Origin: Pyrenophora tritici-repentis | Lineage: Eukaryota; Ascomycota; Dothideomycetes; Pleosporales; Pleosporaceae | DNA: 64,000 nucleotides | Assembly: GCF_003171515.1 (NCBI RefSeq) | Contig: NC_089390.1 | Location: forward strand, 3,596,001-3,660,000 | Direction of reading: 5' to 3' | Translations under genes and position numbers: made by a program | In this document: in pieces, positions 45,101-58,017 of the stretch | How the letters are laid out: each line of letters begins with the position of its first letter | Numbering within the stretch: the first letter of the stretch is position 1 | Notes under the pieces: model-generated | Database searches by the model: none | Told to the model about the DNA's origin: nothing | Seen by the model: the letters and a program-made list of their open reading frames with translations, nothing else

Positions 45101-47374
45101 AGCTGCATAGTCGTGGCCAACCAGATAACCATGTTCACGCATCACGTGAGTTCATGGGAAACTAATCACACTGCTCAATGGCACACCGACGTCATAATCA
45201 CACAACACTAACACATCATCCTCGTCGACATGCGCTCATTGTAACCGCTTCCTGATACATCAAGGGGTTCGACTAGAGTGTGTGCATCACAATTCAAAGT
45301 TTACCCACAGACGTACCGCAAGTCGAACAGAGGGTCGGTGCGGACCGTTTCCCTTGGACAAGTCCATCCGACTGCGCGCCAACTTTATTCTTCGCCTGGC
45401 AGCGATCCTGTCGGCAATCCAGATCAACGTTCAGAATGATGACATGTTTCGCATTGCACACCGTCTGTTAGCCTCACGGCTGGCCTGACGGCCCGGGTCT
45501 GTCTTCCATCCAGTCTTCGTTGCCGGAAGCCTCAACATTTGCGCAATACCCTTCTTGACACCTGACTAGTGCATAGTGTAACAACTCAATCAACTTCAAC
45601 ATTGGTGCGCCTGGATGTTGTCGGCTCTGCCGATAGCACAAGCGGTGGGTAAACACAAAACCACCATCAAACAAGACAATCAATACAACGATGACGCGCA
45701 AGGTCCAATACGGCACTCTCGTATGCCCAACACCGATAGCCGGCCCAACTTCTTTGTTGCACAGAAATAGAGATCGGGATGGAGAATTGCCGTTCCATTG
45801 TCGTTGCCTCTTAGGGCTGACTGTACTTTGTTCTCGATCAGCTGCGGATCAACGACTAGACGCTGATCTTCCGAGAGAAAGACCGACAACTGCCGTTGAT
45901 CCCGAAAGGAGCCTTATTCTAGCCCTCCTGGCTTATCGCTGTGAGACACGGCCGGGTGGGTGATAGGTTGCTAAGTAATCGCTCGGCGTAGGAGCCAGGA
46001 TCTCGAGCACGAGGTCGGAAAGATGGGTAAGATGGGTAAGCACTTAGGAGAGAGAGAGGGGGAGTGGAGATGGAGATGCGTGGGTTGGCCCGGTAGGGCG
46101 TGTATGTGGGTGGATTGGCAGTCGGAGTATTTTTCGCCCAGGGCGGGGAAATGGGGAAGGGGTGGTGGTGTGGGACGCCTTTTTTTTCTCCTTTTGATGA
46201 GATGAGAGATGGGTTGAGGCTCGGAGATTGGCGAGGCTGATGTAAGACCACGCTGCGGTCGTGTGCGAAGGATGGTCTGCAACCGGGTCGTACGTATATC
46301 GGCAGATACGGGATGGAAATGACAGGGTTGGAGATTTGCAAATGAGATGTCTGCTTCGGTCTCGTGTTTAGTATTGCTTGATGATTTTGTTGAATGTTGG
46401 GTTGTTGTGGTCACGTGTTGATGTAACCATGGTATGGGAACTTCCGAAGTCGCGTTTCCTTTGCGACATCTGCCCCCTTTTTTATGGTTCAATATGGAAA
46501 TGACGCACGTGATTATCACAAGGCGGGGTGGCTGGGGAGGGGGATCAAGACAAGGCTTGTAGACTTGAATTCGACAGATGGCGTGCCTGAAGTATCAAAG
46601 GCAAATACAGAGGTCACATATCGAGATAGATAGAAACCATGTATCGACGCTGGACATGTATGAAACCAGACTAGAGTATGTAATAGTAGGATGCATAAAC
46701 GCACCTTTGAACAGGAATATAGTAGTGCAAGAGTATAACACCGAATATACCACGACATCAATCCTGCAAGAATAAAATCTAAACGTTGAAAGACAGTACC
46801 AAGACCATACTTACTAACCTGATTCCCTTTCAAAGGAATGCCACTATAACATCCTGCAGGGGTAGAAAGAAGTATATATACATCTTAAGCGTAAAAGAGT
46901 TACATAGAGAGTGAAGCAACTCACGTTTCCCATTAATACTCATATTTAATACAAGAGAAAGACTAAATCCTGTTATTGCCCTCCAAGTTCTTTTTTTAGA
47001 CTGGCGAAGGTCGTCGTGTGGTACGTGGTTTCTCGCTTTGGTGTCGAGGCTATAGACTGTTGGGCAATTATAGGGCAAGAGGATATGTAGACGGACACGG
47101 CATACAACAATCAACTAGAGACGATACAAGGCTAACGTGCGCTGATAGTGTGAGAGAGATAGAACGTGTTTTTTTGGATGGACTGGTATCTGTTATTGGT
47201 ATGATAAGACGTATAGTCACTGTAGACTGAACATGGCAGCATATTACTCAACTGCTTATCCAAAAACAAAAAAAACCATCATCCGCCCGATTCAGCCATG
47301 CTTTCCTACTTGAACTTCTCCTGATCCTCACCCTTCCTCCCCCCCCCCTCCCTTTCCACAACTTAAACTCCTCA

Positions 47375-48800
47375 CTAACAATCCCCCCCCGTCCCATCCC
47401 TCACCCTCCTCACCTCCACAACCCCGCTCTTCTTCTTCAACACCACGCTCCAAACCCCCTCATCCACCACCACGCTCTTTAACCACCCTAAAAACTCCGC
47501 CGCAAAGTTAATACAAACATTACCATCCCAGCAATTCGTCCCGCGACGCACCATACCAGGAATCTCATGCGTGTTGAAAGTCTGCAAGCCCCTCAATATG
47601 CCCGCTTTACTGCGGAACCCCACTGTGATCTTGGGGACACCGAGTAGAAAAGACTGGGCCCAGAACTTCAGTAGCTTGCGTTCGAACTTGAGGACGTCAC
47701 GGTGTTGTTGGTGAGATGGGGGTGGTAGTTCTTCGCTGGTTTTGAGTTCTACCCATTGGATAGGTTCGTCGGGGTTGGTGGGCTTGGGAGCGAGCAAGCC
47801 GTCGACTTCGCCGCCAAGGATGAGGCTGTGGGGGCCAAAGGATGTGTGGACTATGGAGCAGTGTTGGGCAGCGTTGGATACGATGCCACGTTGGTGTTTT
47901 TCGATTTCTTGTGGCGACGTCCGGTCCGGTCGTGTGGGTATCAGCGCGAGCTGTTCGAACTTGTAGCCCCAGTATGTCATCATCTCGCGCGACTGCTGGT
48001 CTGGATGTTGTTGGTAACGGGGTGGGGGCCGATTGGCTTCTGTGGCGCGGTCGGCTGCTCGCGAAGGAAAATCTTCTTCGATGTATATTGTGCCATTGTG
48101 GACGGTTGCGAACATACTGAATTCCGCAAAGTTATCGAAGGGGGCTGTCATGATCTGGGTTCGTTAGCAACTGGCTCTGGGTTGGTTTCCTTTTCGACAA
48201 GCAGCAAGGTAGGGAAGCTGGGATTTGCTTACCTTGCTGTTTTGTATATCGTCTACTTCAACTTACCTTGGTCATCATGCCCCTCCACGTCATAAAATCC
48301 GCTTTGATCTCAGACTCGGTTGCCTGCTCTTCCATGAGGGTTCGAAGCAAGCTGTCCAGGTGTGGGTCTTCCTTGTCTTCGTAATGCTTGAACGTCTCAA
48401 ATCCGTCCTTGAGATCTGCGCCCATGGGCGGTGGCACATAGTAGCTAATTCCTGACTCATCTGCCCGGTATTCGTGGTTGTCGTCGTAAGAAAAGTGGGC
48501 GACCTGACGAGGTCGTTTTATCGTGGCTGACGCGCCGCGGAAGCGATTGACAGGTTGTATGGAGAATCGGTGGACTTCTGAGCTCAATTTTGATGGCGCA
48601 ATCTGCGGAGGCGATACTTCTGGTTTCGCCGTCGCCGTCGTCGTCGTCGTGGATGAGGCTGAAGCTGCTGCTTGCGGAGGCGCTCGTGTTCTGGGGCGTT
48701 TGCGGGGCGGCGACCTGTCTTCTTTCTCTGCTTCGACGTGCGGACTGGGTGACCTTGGAGGAAGTCCGGTAGAAGCAGTATCTGGTGTCTCTTGCGTCAT
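47375..48800 (-). CDS. RAI1: RAI1/DXO decapping nuclease, Rat1 partner
   Basis: Two minus-strand exons, 48800-48267 and 48154-47375, join in phase 0 across a GTAAGT..CCCAG intron (48266-48155) to give 437 aa. After a variable N-terminus rich in Ser, Pro and Arg, the conserved core starts with KRPRQVAHFSYD and GFETFKHYEDKEDPHLDSLL. The acidic metal-binding residues of the family are visible in GGEVDGLL and WVELKTSEEL, followed by LLGVPKITVGFR. RAI1 proteins remove defective caps from RNA 5' ends (pyrophosphohydrolase or decapping activity) and in fungi stabilise the nuclear exonuclease Rat1. The length is close to that of known fungal members. The C-terminus is unusually rich in Val and Lys. 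Confidence 0.93.
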
Positions 48801-49026
48801 TGTATGGTTTTGCGCCGGAGAAGTCGCAATTTGCGTCTTCTGCTTCGCCGCGGAGGTGTCGCGATGCTAGCTGCTTTCACCCCCGCTGCCCCCATTCGCG
48901 TACCTGACTAACTACGGCACGCCATCCGCACCACCATCACCAACATCAACGTCACCTCCACATCCCGCTGCCAGCGCCCCCCTGCATTCACCTTCCAACA
49001 TCTACTATACCTGGATACACCACAAA
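48801..49026. promoter_or_regulatory. Shared bidirectional promoter, RAI1 / small unknown gene
   Basis: The two start codons face away from each other across 226 bp. No TATA box is evident; C/A-rich leader sequence precedes 49027. The two genes are likely expressed together. Confidence 0.6.
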
Positions 49027-49525
49027 ATGGATAATCGTGCCATCCGCCTCCCACCCACAGCCCGTCGCAATCTCTTCGCCACCGCCCAACAGCAACAACA
49101 ACAAACCTCCCGTCGCCAAAATGGAACCGCGCCCTCTATCCGTCCTGACAGCCGGGAAGTTGAGCCGGATATCTTCCAGCAACCCGCCGAAGATGAACTT
49201 GTTGAGCGCGATGACCAGGGCGAGTACGTGATCCATGCGCCGGACCCGGTCTACGGGAACAACAAGGATGCTGAACCCGAGGATAACGATGAGGCCGGTA
49301 CGTTTCATGTTACATGGGATGGAGGACGCCACTGATTGATCATGTGTAGAGCAAGAGAATGAGCTCATAGAGATGTATGTAAATGGCAAGCCAGATGCTC
49401 ACTGGGATACGGATGCAGTCGAAGAGGAAGTCAGGGCTGCCCTGAAGAACAGCCTACGGAAAAAGGTGGCTAGTTTAGAAGATGACAAGTGGATGTTTGA
49501 GGCCGAGACTGAGGTGAAGAAGTAA
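49027..49525 (+). CDS. Small acidic protein of unknown function
   Basis: Two exons, 49027-49297 and 49350-49525, join across GTACGT..TGTAG (49298-49349) to give 148 aa. The N-terminus is basic with a short Gln run (LFATAQQQQQQTSRR), the middle is acidic, and the C-terminus is predicted helical (EEEVRAALKNSLRKKVASL, then WMFEAETEVKK), perhaps a short coiled coil. There is no signal peptide or membrane segment. I do not recognise a family. The splice junction falls inside an acidic run and keeps the frame, and the divergent pairing with RAI1 suggests a conserved housekeeping gene, possibly nuclear. Confidence 0.7.
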
Positions 49526-52500
49526 GTTAGCATTCGTGGTTATTGGGAATGATGGGGGCGCTTAGCATTGTGATACCCTTCGTATGCCATTGTAGGCACA
49601 TGTAATTCTCGATGATCACAACCTGATACGTGTGAACAGGTGTGGTTGTGAGTTTTAAGCTCGAACAGCACATCCTTGCGATTCCAGATACTAATGAGAA
49701 TAGTATGGTGTACATAGCTGTCAACAAACATCAGTCATGTTATTATTCATGTTCCACTTATCGGGACTTTGTATACAGTCTAGTCGACCAAACTTGCCAG
49801 ATGGATAAATACCACATCCCCAGAACCCTAGGCATCAGAAGTTGGGGTTCCTGTGCCTGATGCAGCTTACACATCATTCTCGTGACAAGGCCAACCATGC
49901 CACACGCCGTCTTTCTTGGTATTCTCTCAGCTCGTATCAAACTGACTCATTCGACCCAAGCTCCACAAGAAAGTGAGTTGTGTGCAATTTTTGAAAGTGG
50001 GTGGACCCCGGGTCTGCACGAGTAGACGTATACCGGAGTTCCGTTTGACGCGTTTCGTGGACAAACTTGTTGTATGAGGCGTTGAGCTGAAGGACATATT
50101 GGAAGCTCATGCACATAACGAGTGCGGGTAGGCGATAGCGGGGAAGGCGCAAGCACATAAAGTGAGCGACCAGAGTGCGAGGAAAAATGAAGATATAATG
50201 ACCGGGCTCTATAGTGGCTTCATGAGCTTCATTCAATGTAACAGTGGGAACTGGGAACTAGACTCGATAGGAGAGTAGAGTGAAAGGGCGTGTCCTCTGC
50301 TGCTAATGGTCTCTATGAGGCCGCAAGTTGTACTTTTGCTGCGCGATAGCCTATCGGAAAGCAGCAAATTGTTTGGTCTATCGAGAATTGGTTGTTATGG
50401 GGTACTGTGGGGATTGAAGCTGCAGAAGATGGCCGTGGCAACTGAGTCAAGTGGGAGTAGGGCGTGTAGTATTTCATCAAAGAATGAAAATCCTCGAGTC
50501 GTTTTCAAAGATATTGGATTGAGAAAATGAATGGTCAAGGGTAAGTGCTAGTAAAGACATCTCCCTAGCCGTCTTCCTTGTCGCCGCCTTCGGGGACGCT
50601 CAATGACGAAGCCTCCGGTCCGCGCTTCAGATGTCTCAGGAAAAGAAAAGGACCAAGAGATGCCAGGCACATGTGTCGAAGATTTCAGCTTGTCTGGAAA
50701 TTGTTCCATTTGCCAAAACAAGCTTGGGTGTCGCTCCTTCCCCAAGCTGCGCACGCCAAGCTTAGTCTCAAAGCGAACGCAAACCATGAATCCTGGAAAC
50801 ATGCTGCCCACACCTTCGAACAACAGAAATACCTAGAGCGTATAGCTCGCTATCAATATCCACAAAACACTTTTTTAATGATCAATTGCACACTCTACTA
50901 CGGTAACGATCACTATCTTCGACAACGATAGGCGCAGAATCGGATAGCAACGGACACCGAGCGCAGCAGGACACCGAGAAACTAGACAAGTATCTTCAGA
51001 CAAGGATGTTACTATCACCTGCCCATGTACTGATGTTGTCATATGATACACACTTGCGCCTTGTCTGAGCCAGCCACGAAACTCCTGCGTGCACCTGAAT
51101 GCCACCGACATACCGAAACGATCGTATACGAACCTCTTTTACGCAATTGTCGCCGTCAATCTTGGATACGTGAACCTTCCTACAGTACCTACCTTTCTGC
51201 ATACCCGAAGCCGCTGCCGTAAGCGCACCCGAACGCACGAGAAGAAAGCCATGGACTAGCACAAGCGAAAGACGGGAACAAACACAACGGAGAAGGTAGA
51301 TACTGTGACGACGAGAGACGATACTAGGAGAGATATAAGAAGACGCAATGGAAATGCTGATTGCTTTGTAGAGCTGGTGCTTCACAAGTAGCTGAGGCGG
51401 CTTAGGATGATATTCTGGCTCTCGCCGTGCCACACTCTGTCAGCCCCTGAAGCTTACGTATTGAAGCAAGAGGTATTACCAGATATAGACGAGAACCAAG
51501 GAAATGGAAACAAAAGGGATTATAGAGAAACAAATTGTAGATGACAAAGGGGATAGTGGACAGGAACTAGATAAGGAGAGAATGAACAGCGGACAAAAGG
51601 ACTAGAGACTTGCCTACCTGGAAAGAAGCAATCAAGTCACAGCAATCAGACCCAAGCCTTATCTATGCGTTCTTGCTGATATGCTCGCTCTCGATGCTGG
51701 AGTTTGGATTTTGTCGCTGTTTCTCGCATATTGAGTCTATACCACGGTGATATGACAAGGCGCTAGAGTTTCTGCAGGGAGATTACAAGTCCGTAGACGT
51801 CATTGTTGAGGCGTTGAAGCTGGCTAGCCATGGTCTTCGTAGATACAGCGGTAGATCTCTTGATGGTGTTCTGTACACATGTCCACGGTGCACCTCACTA
51901 TGGACTCTATGATGTTACTCGTGGTCCTGCTGTACCTGGTGTTGATCCTACTGTAACAACAATTGCTTCAGCTGCCGTGAAGTCTTCATTCTCAGCTTCC
52001 AATCATGCTCAAAGTCGCTCTTGCCACTCGAGCTGGCTCTGCAACAATCTCGGGGCCACGGCCCACGAAGCCTCGCCCTTATGTCTCTGTGTACTCATAG
52101 GCTTCTCGGTATTCAGAATTCATGTTTTCGAGCCTGTATGGTTTCCTAGGAAACTTCCTGCGGGCTTCTTCAGCCTCTGAGATGCCTTTGAGGCTTGGCC
52201 TCGTGAGGTTCCCCGCTCTGACCGAACTGTGCCTTCCCAATGTGACTGTGTTGCCCTCGAACCTGCCACAAAACGCTGCAGTTGCCTGCAGGGTATCATC
52301 ATGACACACAAAAGCTTATGGACCTGCTCATCAGGCTTCCACGAGGGGCTTCATACGCTTCCAGTTCGTGATGCACATGTGTCAGCCCCATAATCTTCCC
52401 ACATGCACTGTAGGCTCCCGCATATATCGTAGGCTTGACTTTACACGCCTCGGGCTGTCCGAGTGCCTTCCGTAGCCATTGCAATGTGAAGCCTGGCAAT

Positions 52501-53296
52501 CGTCATGGATTCAGGAGAGTTTCAAGGCATGCTTCTGGCAGTCATGTAGGTTTTGAACCAGCTGACAGCATCTCCTTTTCGCCCTCTTTCTCGCCCCGGG
52601 CATCCTCTAGGACTATCTTCACGCATCACCACGGCCCTCTTGCTGCTTCCCTTGCCCCTTGCCGCGGCCGAGCACCGGCTTCTCCTGCCATCCCGAACAT
52701 CATCCGTAGGCGGTAAGGAGGCTCGCATGACGCTAAGAAGTGGCGAGTGGGGCGGTCATGATAGCTGAACTGGTGGTTGAAGCATGGAACTTCAACGCTG
52801 TGGATGATCTGACAGCTGTGATGCATCACCAACCCCATAGATACACCGTAGGCGTGAATAACTGAAGTTGTAGAGCTCGATGAGCGCTATCTCCTCGTAC
52901 CGGGCATGGCCTCATCCCGGTTGTGGTTGCTCGGTTTCTTCAAGATACCGCTTGAGAGTCCGCTTCGCTCAGCCATGCAATTCTCGCTCAACACAACGAG
53001 ATAAGGGGCCCTTCCACCTCCAACTCGTATGTACACCATGATGGACGAGTCCCTTCGCTTGTAATACTGCCGCCGCCTGCAGTAGTGCCGTCACCTGATT
53101 GCTGAAGCTCGGGCGCTTTTCGAAAAGTATATAAACAGCCCACCTCCGTCGCCGCTTCCCTCTCTTCTTGCTTTTTTCTCACCCCACGCCGACATCCCAG
53201 TCTTCTCTTGCTTGAGTTTTTCAACACCAAACTCTTGTAATCTCTCTTCTCTCTTGTACATCTGTACATACCGTCACCTGTCGACCTTGATTCATC
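49526..53296. other. Long region upstream of the Mei2-like gene (3.77 kb)
   Basis: No supportable gene. Short frames on both strands lack domains. The last 250 bp has the features of a promoter and leader, so this may be an extended control region or encode a non-coding transcript. Confidence 0.4.
53128..53135 (+). promoter_or_regulatory. TATA box of the Mei2-like gene
   Basis: TATATAAA lies 162 bp before the ATG at 53297, followed by a long CT-rich tract (53145-53250), the usual arrangement of a strongly expressed fungal promoter. Confidence 0.6.
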
Positions 53297-55316
53297 ATGT
53301 CTCATCGTCAATCACCCCAGTCGTCTTCGGGACATGGCCCATCGTCAAGCCCCTTTGGCGGTACAGACCCCACCCAGTACTCGCCTGACATGGACCGCAA
53401 GGGACATCGTCGCCAGGTGACTGCTATCGCCATGGGCAAGCGTCCTGTTGAGCATGTCGAGGAGCCGGCCCCTACTCTCCCCGCCATCCTCCTACCGGCC
53501 CCTGCCTACGTCGAGGGCGCGTTCATCAATGAGATGTCTGAGGAAGACCGGTCCTTCATGTCTCGCTATCAGTTCGTCACTCAGCTGCCTGATGGTACCA
53601 ACGCCGGCCTCGACCCAGAGCATGAATTGTTTCAGGTCCAACACCAGATGAAGCTCGTAAGTACCTTCACCTTCTATCGCCATGTACCTTACTGACAACG
53701 ACCCAGTACCAATGCTTTGACGCTGCTGTTCCCTACTATGCCCGTGGAGTCTTCATCCGTTACGATGATCTTCGTGAAGCTGCCGAGGGCAAGATCATCC
53801 TTGAGCAACACGACTTCTCCGTTGCGTATGCGACTTCCTATGACTATGCTCGTGGCAAGTCTCAGGACACGGCCCACATCAAGGAGTTCGAAGGTCAAAT
53901 GAAGCTTTCGATCCTGATTGAGCCCAACCCGGAGTTTGCCGTCTTCGACTTCACCGCTCAAGACCTGGCCAACGTCACCAATGCTGTCGAGATCACTGCT
54001 AGGTCCATCGGTGATATTCGCAACCTCGTCCATGTCGACACCATTGACGAGAAGATGCTCCTCGTGTACCGCATCGAGTACCATTCGGTCGATGCCGCCA
54101 TTCGTGCCGTTCAGTCTCTGATTCATGATCCTGTCTGGGGCGCTTCACTCGATGTAAGAATTCCTCCTCTTTCTTCTTGATCATCCTGCTAACATTCACA
54201 AAGAACACGTTCCACTGGTGCACCTTCGATCCTACTCCCTGGACTGGTGAGCGCGCCTTGGCATCGCCTCATCGCTTCAAGCCTCGTGTCGATGCCCTTG
54301 GTAGGTTCTACGGATACCGCCCGGCTACTGTCCACGTTCAACTCCCTGATCGTTGGTCGGACCGTCGTTCAAACCAGTCCGCGCACCCTCATGACCAGCA
54401 CAACCGTGTCCGTCGCCAGCGCATTCTCGACGGAAGCGATGTGCGCACCACCGTCATGCTTCGTAACATTCCGAACAAGCTGGACTGGATGGCCCTCAAG
54501 AACATCCTCGACGATGTCTGCTTTGGTACTTACGACTTCCTGTACCTCCGTATCGATTTCAAGTCTGGATGCAATGTCGGCTATGCCTTCATCAACTTCA
54601 CAGATGCGAATGGCATGCTGGCTATCATTGACCGCATGGAGCGTCGTTCCTGGCCTGGATTCACCTCTGACAAGACGGCCGAGATCTCGTACGCGACTAT
54701 CCAGGGTCGTGAGGCTTTAGTCCAGAAGTTTCGCAACTCGTCTGTCATGCAGGAGACTCCATTCTGTCGTCCCCGTCTCGTCGTCACCATTGCAGACGCT
54801 AGGAACGTGGGTCGTCTTCGTGTTGCCGGTACCGAGCAGGAGTTTCCTCGTCCTGACAACCTTTCCAAGCTTCAGCGTTCGATGGATAGCGCTCGTAGCA
54901 TCGGCCTTTATCCCCCTCACGGATACTCCTCAGTCATCGAGCACCGCAACCGTACTAGTGCCTATGACCGCGGCGGCCCTCGCGACATGATGCAAGCTGC
55001 TATGCACTTCGCTCATCAGCGCGCTGCACCCATCCAGTTTGCCGGCCTGACCGATGCCCAGAAGCGCGACATTGAGATGTGGTACTTGAATACGTACGGT
55101 GGTGGACACTGTGGTCGCATCCCCTTCGACTGTATCCCCATGACGCATGTTACTCAGTACTTCAATGAGAACATGCCTGCGCCTGGTGTCATCGGTGGCC
55201 CAGTTGGAACTCCGACTCGCCCTTCTCGCGCCGGCCCATCCTCTTCTCGCGCTGGTCCTTCATCTTCTCGCCGCGGTGCTGATGAGATCCACCGCACTCC
55301 CAACCCCTTCTTGTAA
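53297..55316 (+). CDS. MEI2: Mei2-like RNA-binding protein
   Basis: Three exons (53297-53656, 53707-54153, 54204-55316) join in phase 0 to give 639 aa. The diagnostic part is the C-terminal Mei2-type RRM at about residues 350-440: TTVMLRNIPNKLDWMAL (RNP2-like), GCNVGYAFINF (RNP1-like) and RRSWPGFTSDKTAEISYATI. An upstream region (about 125-270) with YYARGVFIRYDDLREA looks like a divergent first RRM. The C-terminal tail has a Ser/Arg/Gly/Pro repeat (RAGPSSSRAGPSSSRRG). In fission yeast Mei2 binds meiRNA and blocks the elimination of meiotic mRNAs; filamentous fungal relatives probably act in sexual development or RNA turnover. A second ATG lies at residue 32. Confidence 0.9.
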
Positions 55317-57207
55317 ACATCGGCATCAACTGGCACTTGCTGGTATCTGTCCTACTGGCTGCGCAACGAGTACATGGTTTGTTTGTACGTTCTCAATCTG
55401 TTTCTAGATGTTTGCCAGACCAGGGTTTTACGACACGGATACTGAGTTGCACTATCTGGTGTACGACTTCTGGAGGATTATGGTAGGATTCGGTATCATG
55501 ATGTGGATGGTTTGAGAATTGAGATGATCTCTGACCAAGTGATGGAGTCCACTGACGGACTTGTTGAGGTCTATGACTGTACTGCACACGTCTGTAGTTG
55601 AAAAGGATGAGCATTGCTCACACACTGCCTGCTTCCTCTTGTCGTGACTTGATGTGATGACTCTGTCAGCCTTTGGCTTGTTGAACTGATTTCCCTAGTG
55701 GCTGGATTTATGTCCTTGTTTTTAGTAGTATTGCCATGAGGAGTCGCTAGCCGTGGATACGAAGGGGTTTCCGAATAGCTTCAAATACCGTGAATGGGTA
55801 TCGCTAGGTTGTAACTAGGGTTGTGTAGGCTCACTGCCTTGTTATTAGCGAGTTGGTTACCGTGAATGCAATGGTAGGATATGACTGGCGTCTTCGAGCA
55901 CTGGTGGTCGTGGGAGCTGACGTATCTTCTCCACTCAGCCTTTCCTTATTATTATGATCGGCACTGCCGTGGCTATGCTTCTAAGGCAAGCTCGAAGTAT
56001 CTTCACTAGCCACGATGCTGTGCTGCAGGTGTGACGGATCTCGTGTGGAAGGAAGGCCCGCTGAGTCGCAACTGCAGAGAGCTGGACAGACACTCAACTC
56101 GACACGTATGATCTGACGAAGATTATGATAAAGCTCCTGGGACTTCGCGCGTCTGCTGGTCTGATGTGGTCTGGTCTGTGTGGTATGCTGGCTGACGGCA
56201 CTTGGCTGAGAAGCTGCCAAAGATCGTATGGGTTAAGAAAGGGAGGATAAGCTAATTGGTAAGGGTGAGATGATGCAATAGAAGCGGCTTTTAGAAATTC
56301 AACTACCCATAGAGCGGGTTGGTGGTATGGTGGATAGGAGGGGTAGCCAGCTGTATGGTGGAAAATTGCAAGAGTGACTGACGATTTCCTGTTCGGCCTG
56401 CAAGAACCATAATCACCGTGGCAGCTTTTTCGAAGAAACAACTGCTTTCTTCCCAGGTGCCGCCCCCCCAACTCTTTTCCTTTGCTAGTCTCTTGCAAAC
56501 ATGCTGGTGTGCCAGGTCGTCTGAACAAGAGGGAGACTCACCATCCGCTCGTCTTGACTTGTGACAGCATGTCTCATGAACCCAGCATCATTGAAGAGGA
56601 GAGCAACATGGGCTTTTCAATGAACAACACCAAGCGGAACGGCAGTCAGATAGCCAAGGTAAAGTGGCAGGGAATAAGACATATTGCAGTGGACAAAGGA
56701 GACAGGAGCAAACATCTCGCGGTAAACAACCGAGAGAACTTTATCTCCACGCATGAGTGACCACCTAATCCATCTTTCGCGGCCCTTAAGTTGCGCAGTC
56801 GAGGAAAGAGCTGTCGGTCATGCTGACCCCTATGAGGGGTAGCCTTAGGAGGGCTGCGAAAGTGTTGCACACGGGGATGCCGATATAGACTACATCTCCC
56901 AGAACACGACCAAGGAGTAGCTTACGCAAAGACAAGAGCCCAAGAGCGTCTAGCCCTCACGAAACTACAAGAGGCGCCCCTCTTGGGCCCTCTTGGGCTC
57001 GCACAATGTAGGTACACAGCAGGAGAACAGGATAAATCGACAAATGAAAGAATGATCATCGACTTTGATACCACATCCCCTGATCAAAAAGTCTAGATAT
57101 TACAGTATGAATTGACTCCTGTCTCTAGGAGATACCATAAATTGCCTGTGGCTGTGGGGAGCTTGTTGGCCTTCCCCGCAGCCAGGTCTGCATGCTCGGC
57201 ACACGCT
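55317..57207. other. Intergenic region after the Mei2-like gene
   Basis: No firm gene. A plus-strand frame ending at 56760 (from an ATG at 56570, MSHEPSIIEEESNMG) could code for a 63-aa peptide, but it has no domain and no support from splicing or neighbours. Confidence 0.35.
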
Positions 57208-57635
57208 GAGCTACGCAGCTGGATTTCTGCACCCCAGGAGTCTGCAGCGTTTCTGCCTTGTAGGAGTTGCTTGCTTGTACATGAACCGTGCCTTCCTGAC
57301 TCTGCGCAGGACTCCCAGTCCCTTTGCTGGCGCTGAGGAGCGAGCAAAGTCGTCATGCTCAACTATAATGACTTGCAACACCACTGTCTTTCCTGAGCCA
57401 CTTGCCCATACACAGGTGATGCTTTTATGACCCTCTACAGAGATCCCGGTACCTTGACTGGTGCGTACTGTAAAGGTGGACATGGTGGGCCATGGTGCAG
57501 AGCTACGCAGCTGTATGTCTTGTTTGTAACAGCCTGTATGGCCGCATGTCTCTTCTGAGCTGCTTGTCTATGCATCAAACATGCTTTTCCCACTTCTTGC
57601 AGCCTCATCAGATCTTTCGCTAGCACTCAGGGCGA
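57208..57635. repeat. Diverged direct repeat, about 130-bp units 292 bp apart
   Basis: GAGCTACGCAGCTG starts both copies (57208 and 57500), and the following 120 bp can be aligned with many differences. On the minus strand both copies read as related peptide pieces (KARFMYKQAT and KACLMHRQAA), so the unit may once have been protein-coding. Confidence 0.55.
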
Positions 57636-57718
57636 TGGAGGACATGCTGCTGTGGGGCGCACGGGCCGCGGATAGGTGCTATCGTGAATCTGGCTGTGGT
57701 GTTTGAGCTGGCTTTCGC

Positions 57719-57995
57719 AACGACCCCACCACAGTCACCACACCCATCTTCTACAGGCTGCCGGCTAGGGCTTTTAGCACGCGGTGGCACTCATGAAGAT
57801 AATCAAGACTTCGACAGCATTCCATCCTCTCCTAGGTAGTGCTGGTAGCGTCGGCTCCTACTACGACCCCACCACATTCACCCCATCCACCCTCTACACT
57901 CTGTTGCCTTCGTTGGTGTACGTCAGCGGTCATGGCGAAGATTAAGATTTCCTTAGCGGCATCTACTGTCTCCTTTACGCTGTTGGTAGCGGTGG
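57719..57995. repeat. Diverged tandem repeat, about 140-bp units
   Basis: Two adjacent units begin ACGACCCCACCACA (57719 and 57863) and end near CTGGTAGCG and TTGGTAGCG (57852 and 57993). Between these ends the similarity is patchy but in the same order (GAAGAT.A, TTCC, CTCCT). They lie directly before the pseudogene starting at 58018 and may be its decayed 5' repeats. Confidence 0.55.
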
Positions 57996-58017
57996 CGGTC
58001 ACATCTCCGTGATCGAG

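Larger units (their letters stand above)
39028..47374. other. 8.3-kb region without a convincing gene
   Basis: No open frame on either strand exceeds about 190 codons, and none shows a domain or plausible splicing. GC-rich stretches (39700-41100) alternate with AT-richer ones (46550-47230), and there are C-rich runs at 40500-40525 and 47335-47390. It lies upstream of the WOPR gene and downstream of RAI1, so it is probably regulatory DNA of the WOPR gene, possibly with long non-coding transcripts. Confidence 0.5.
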
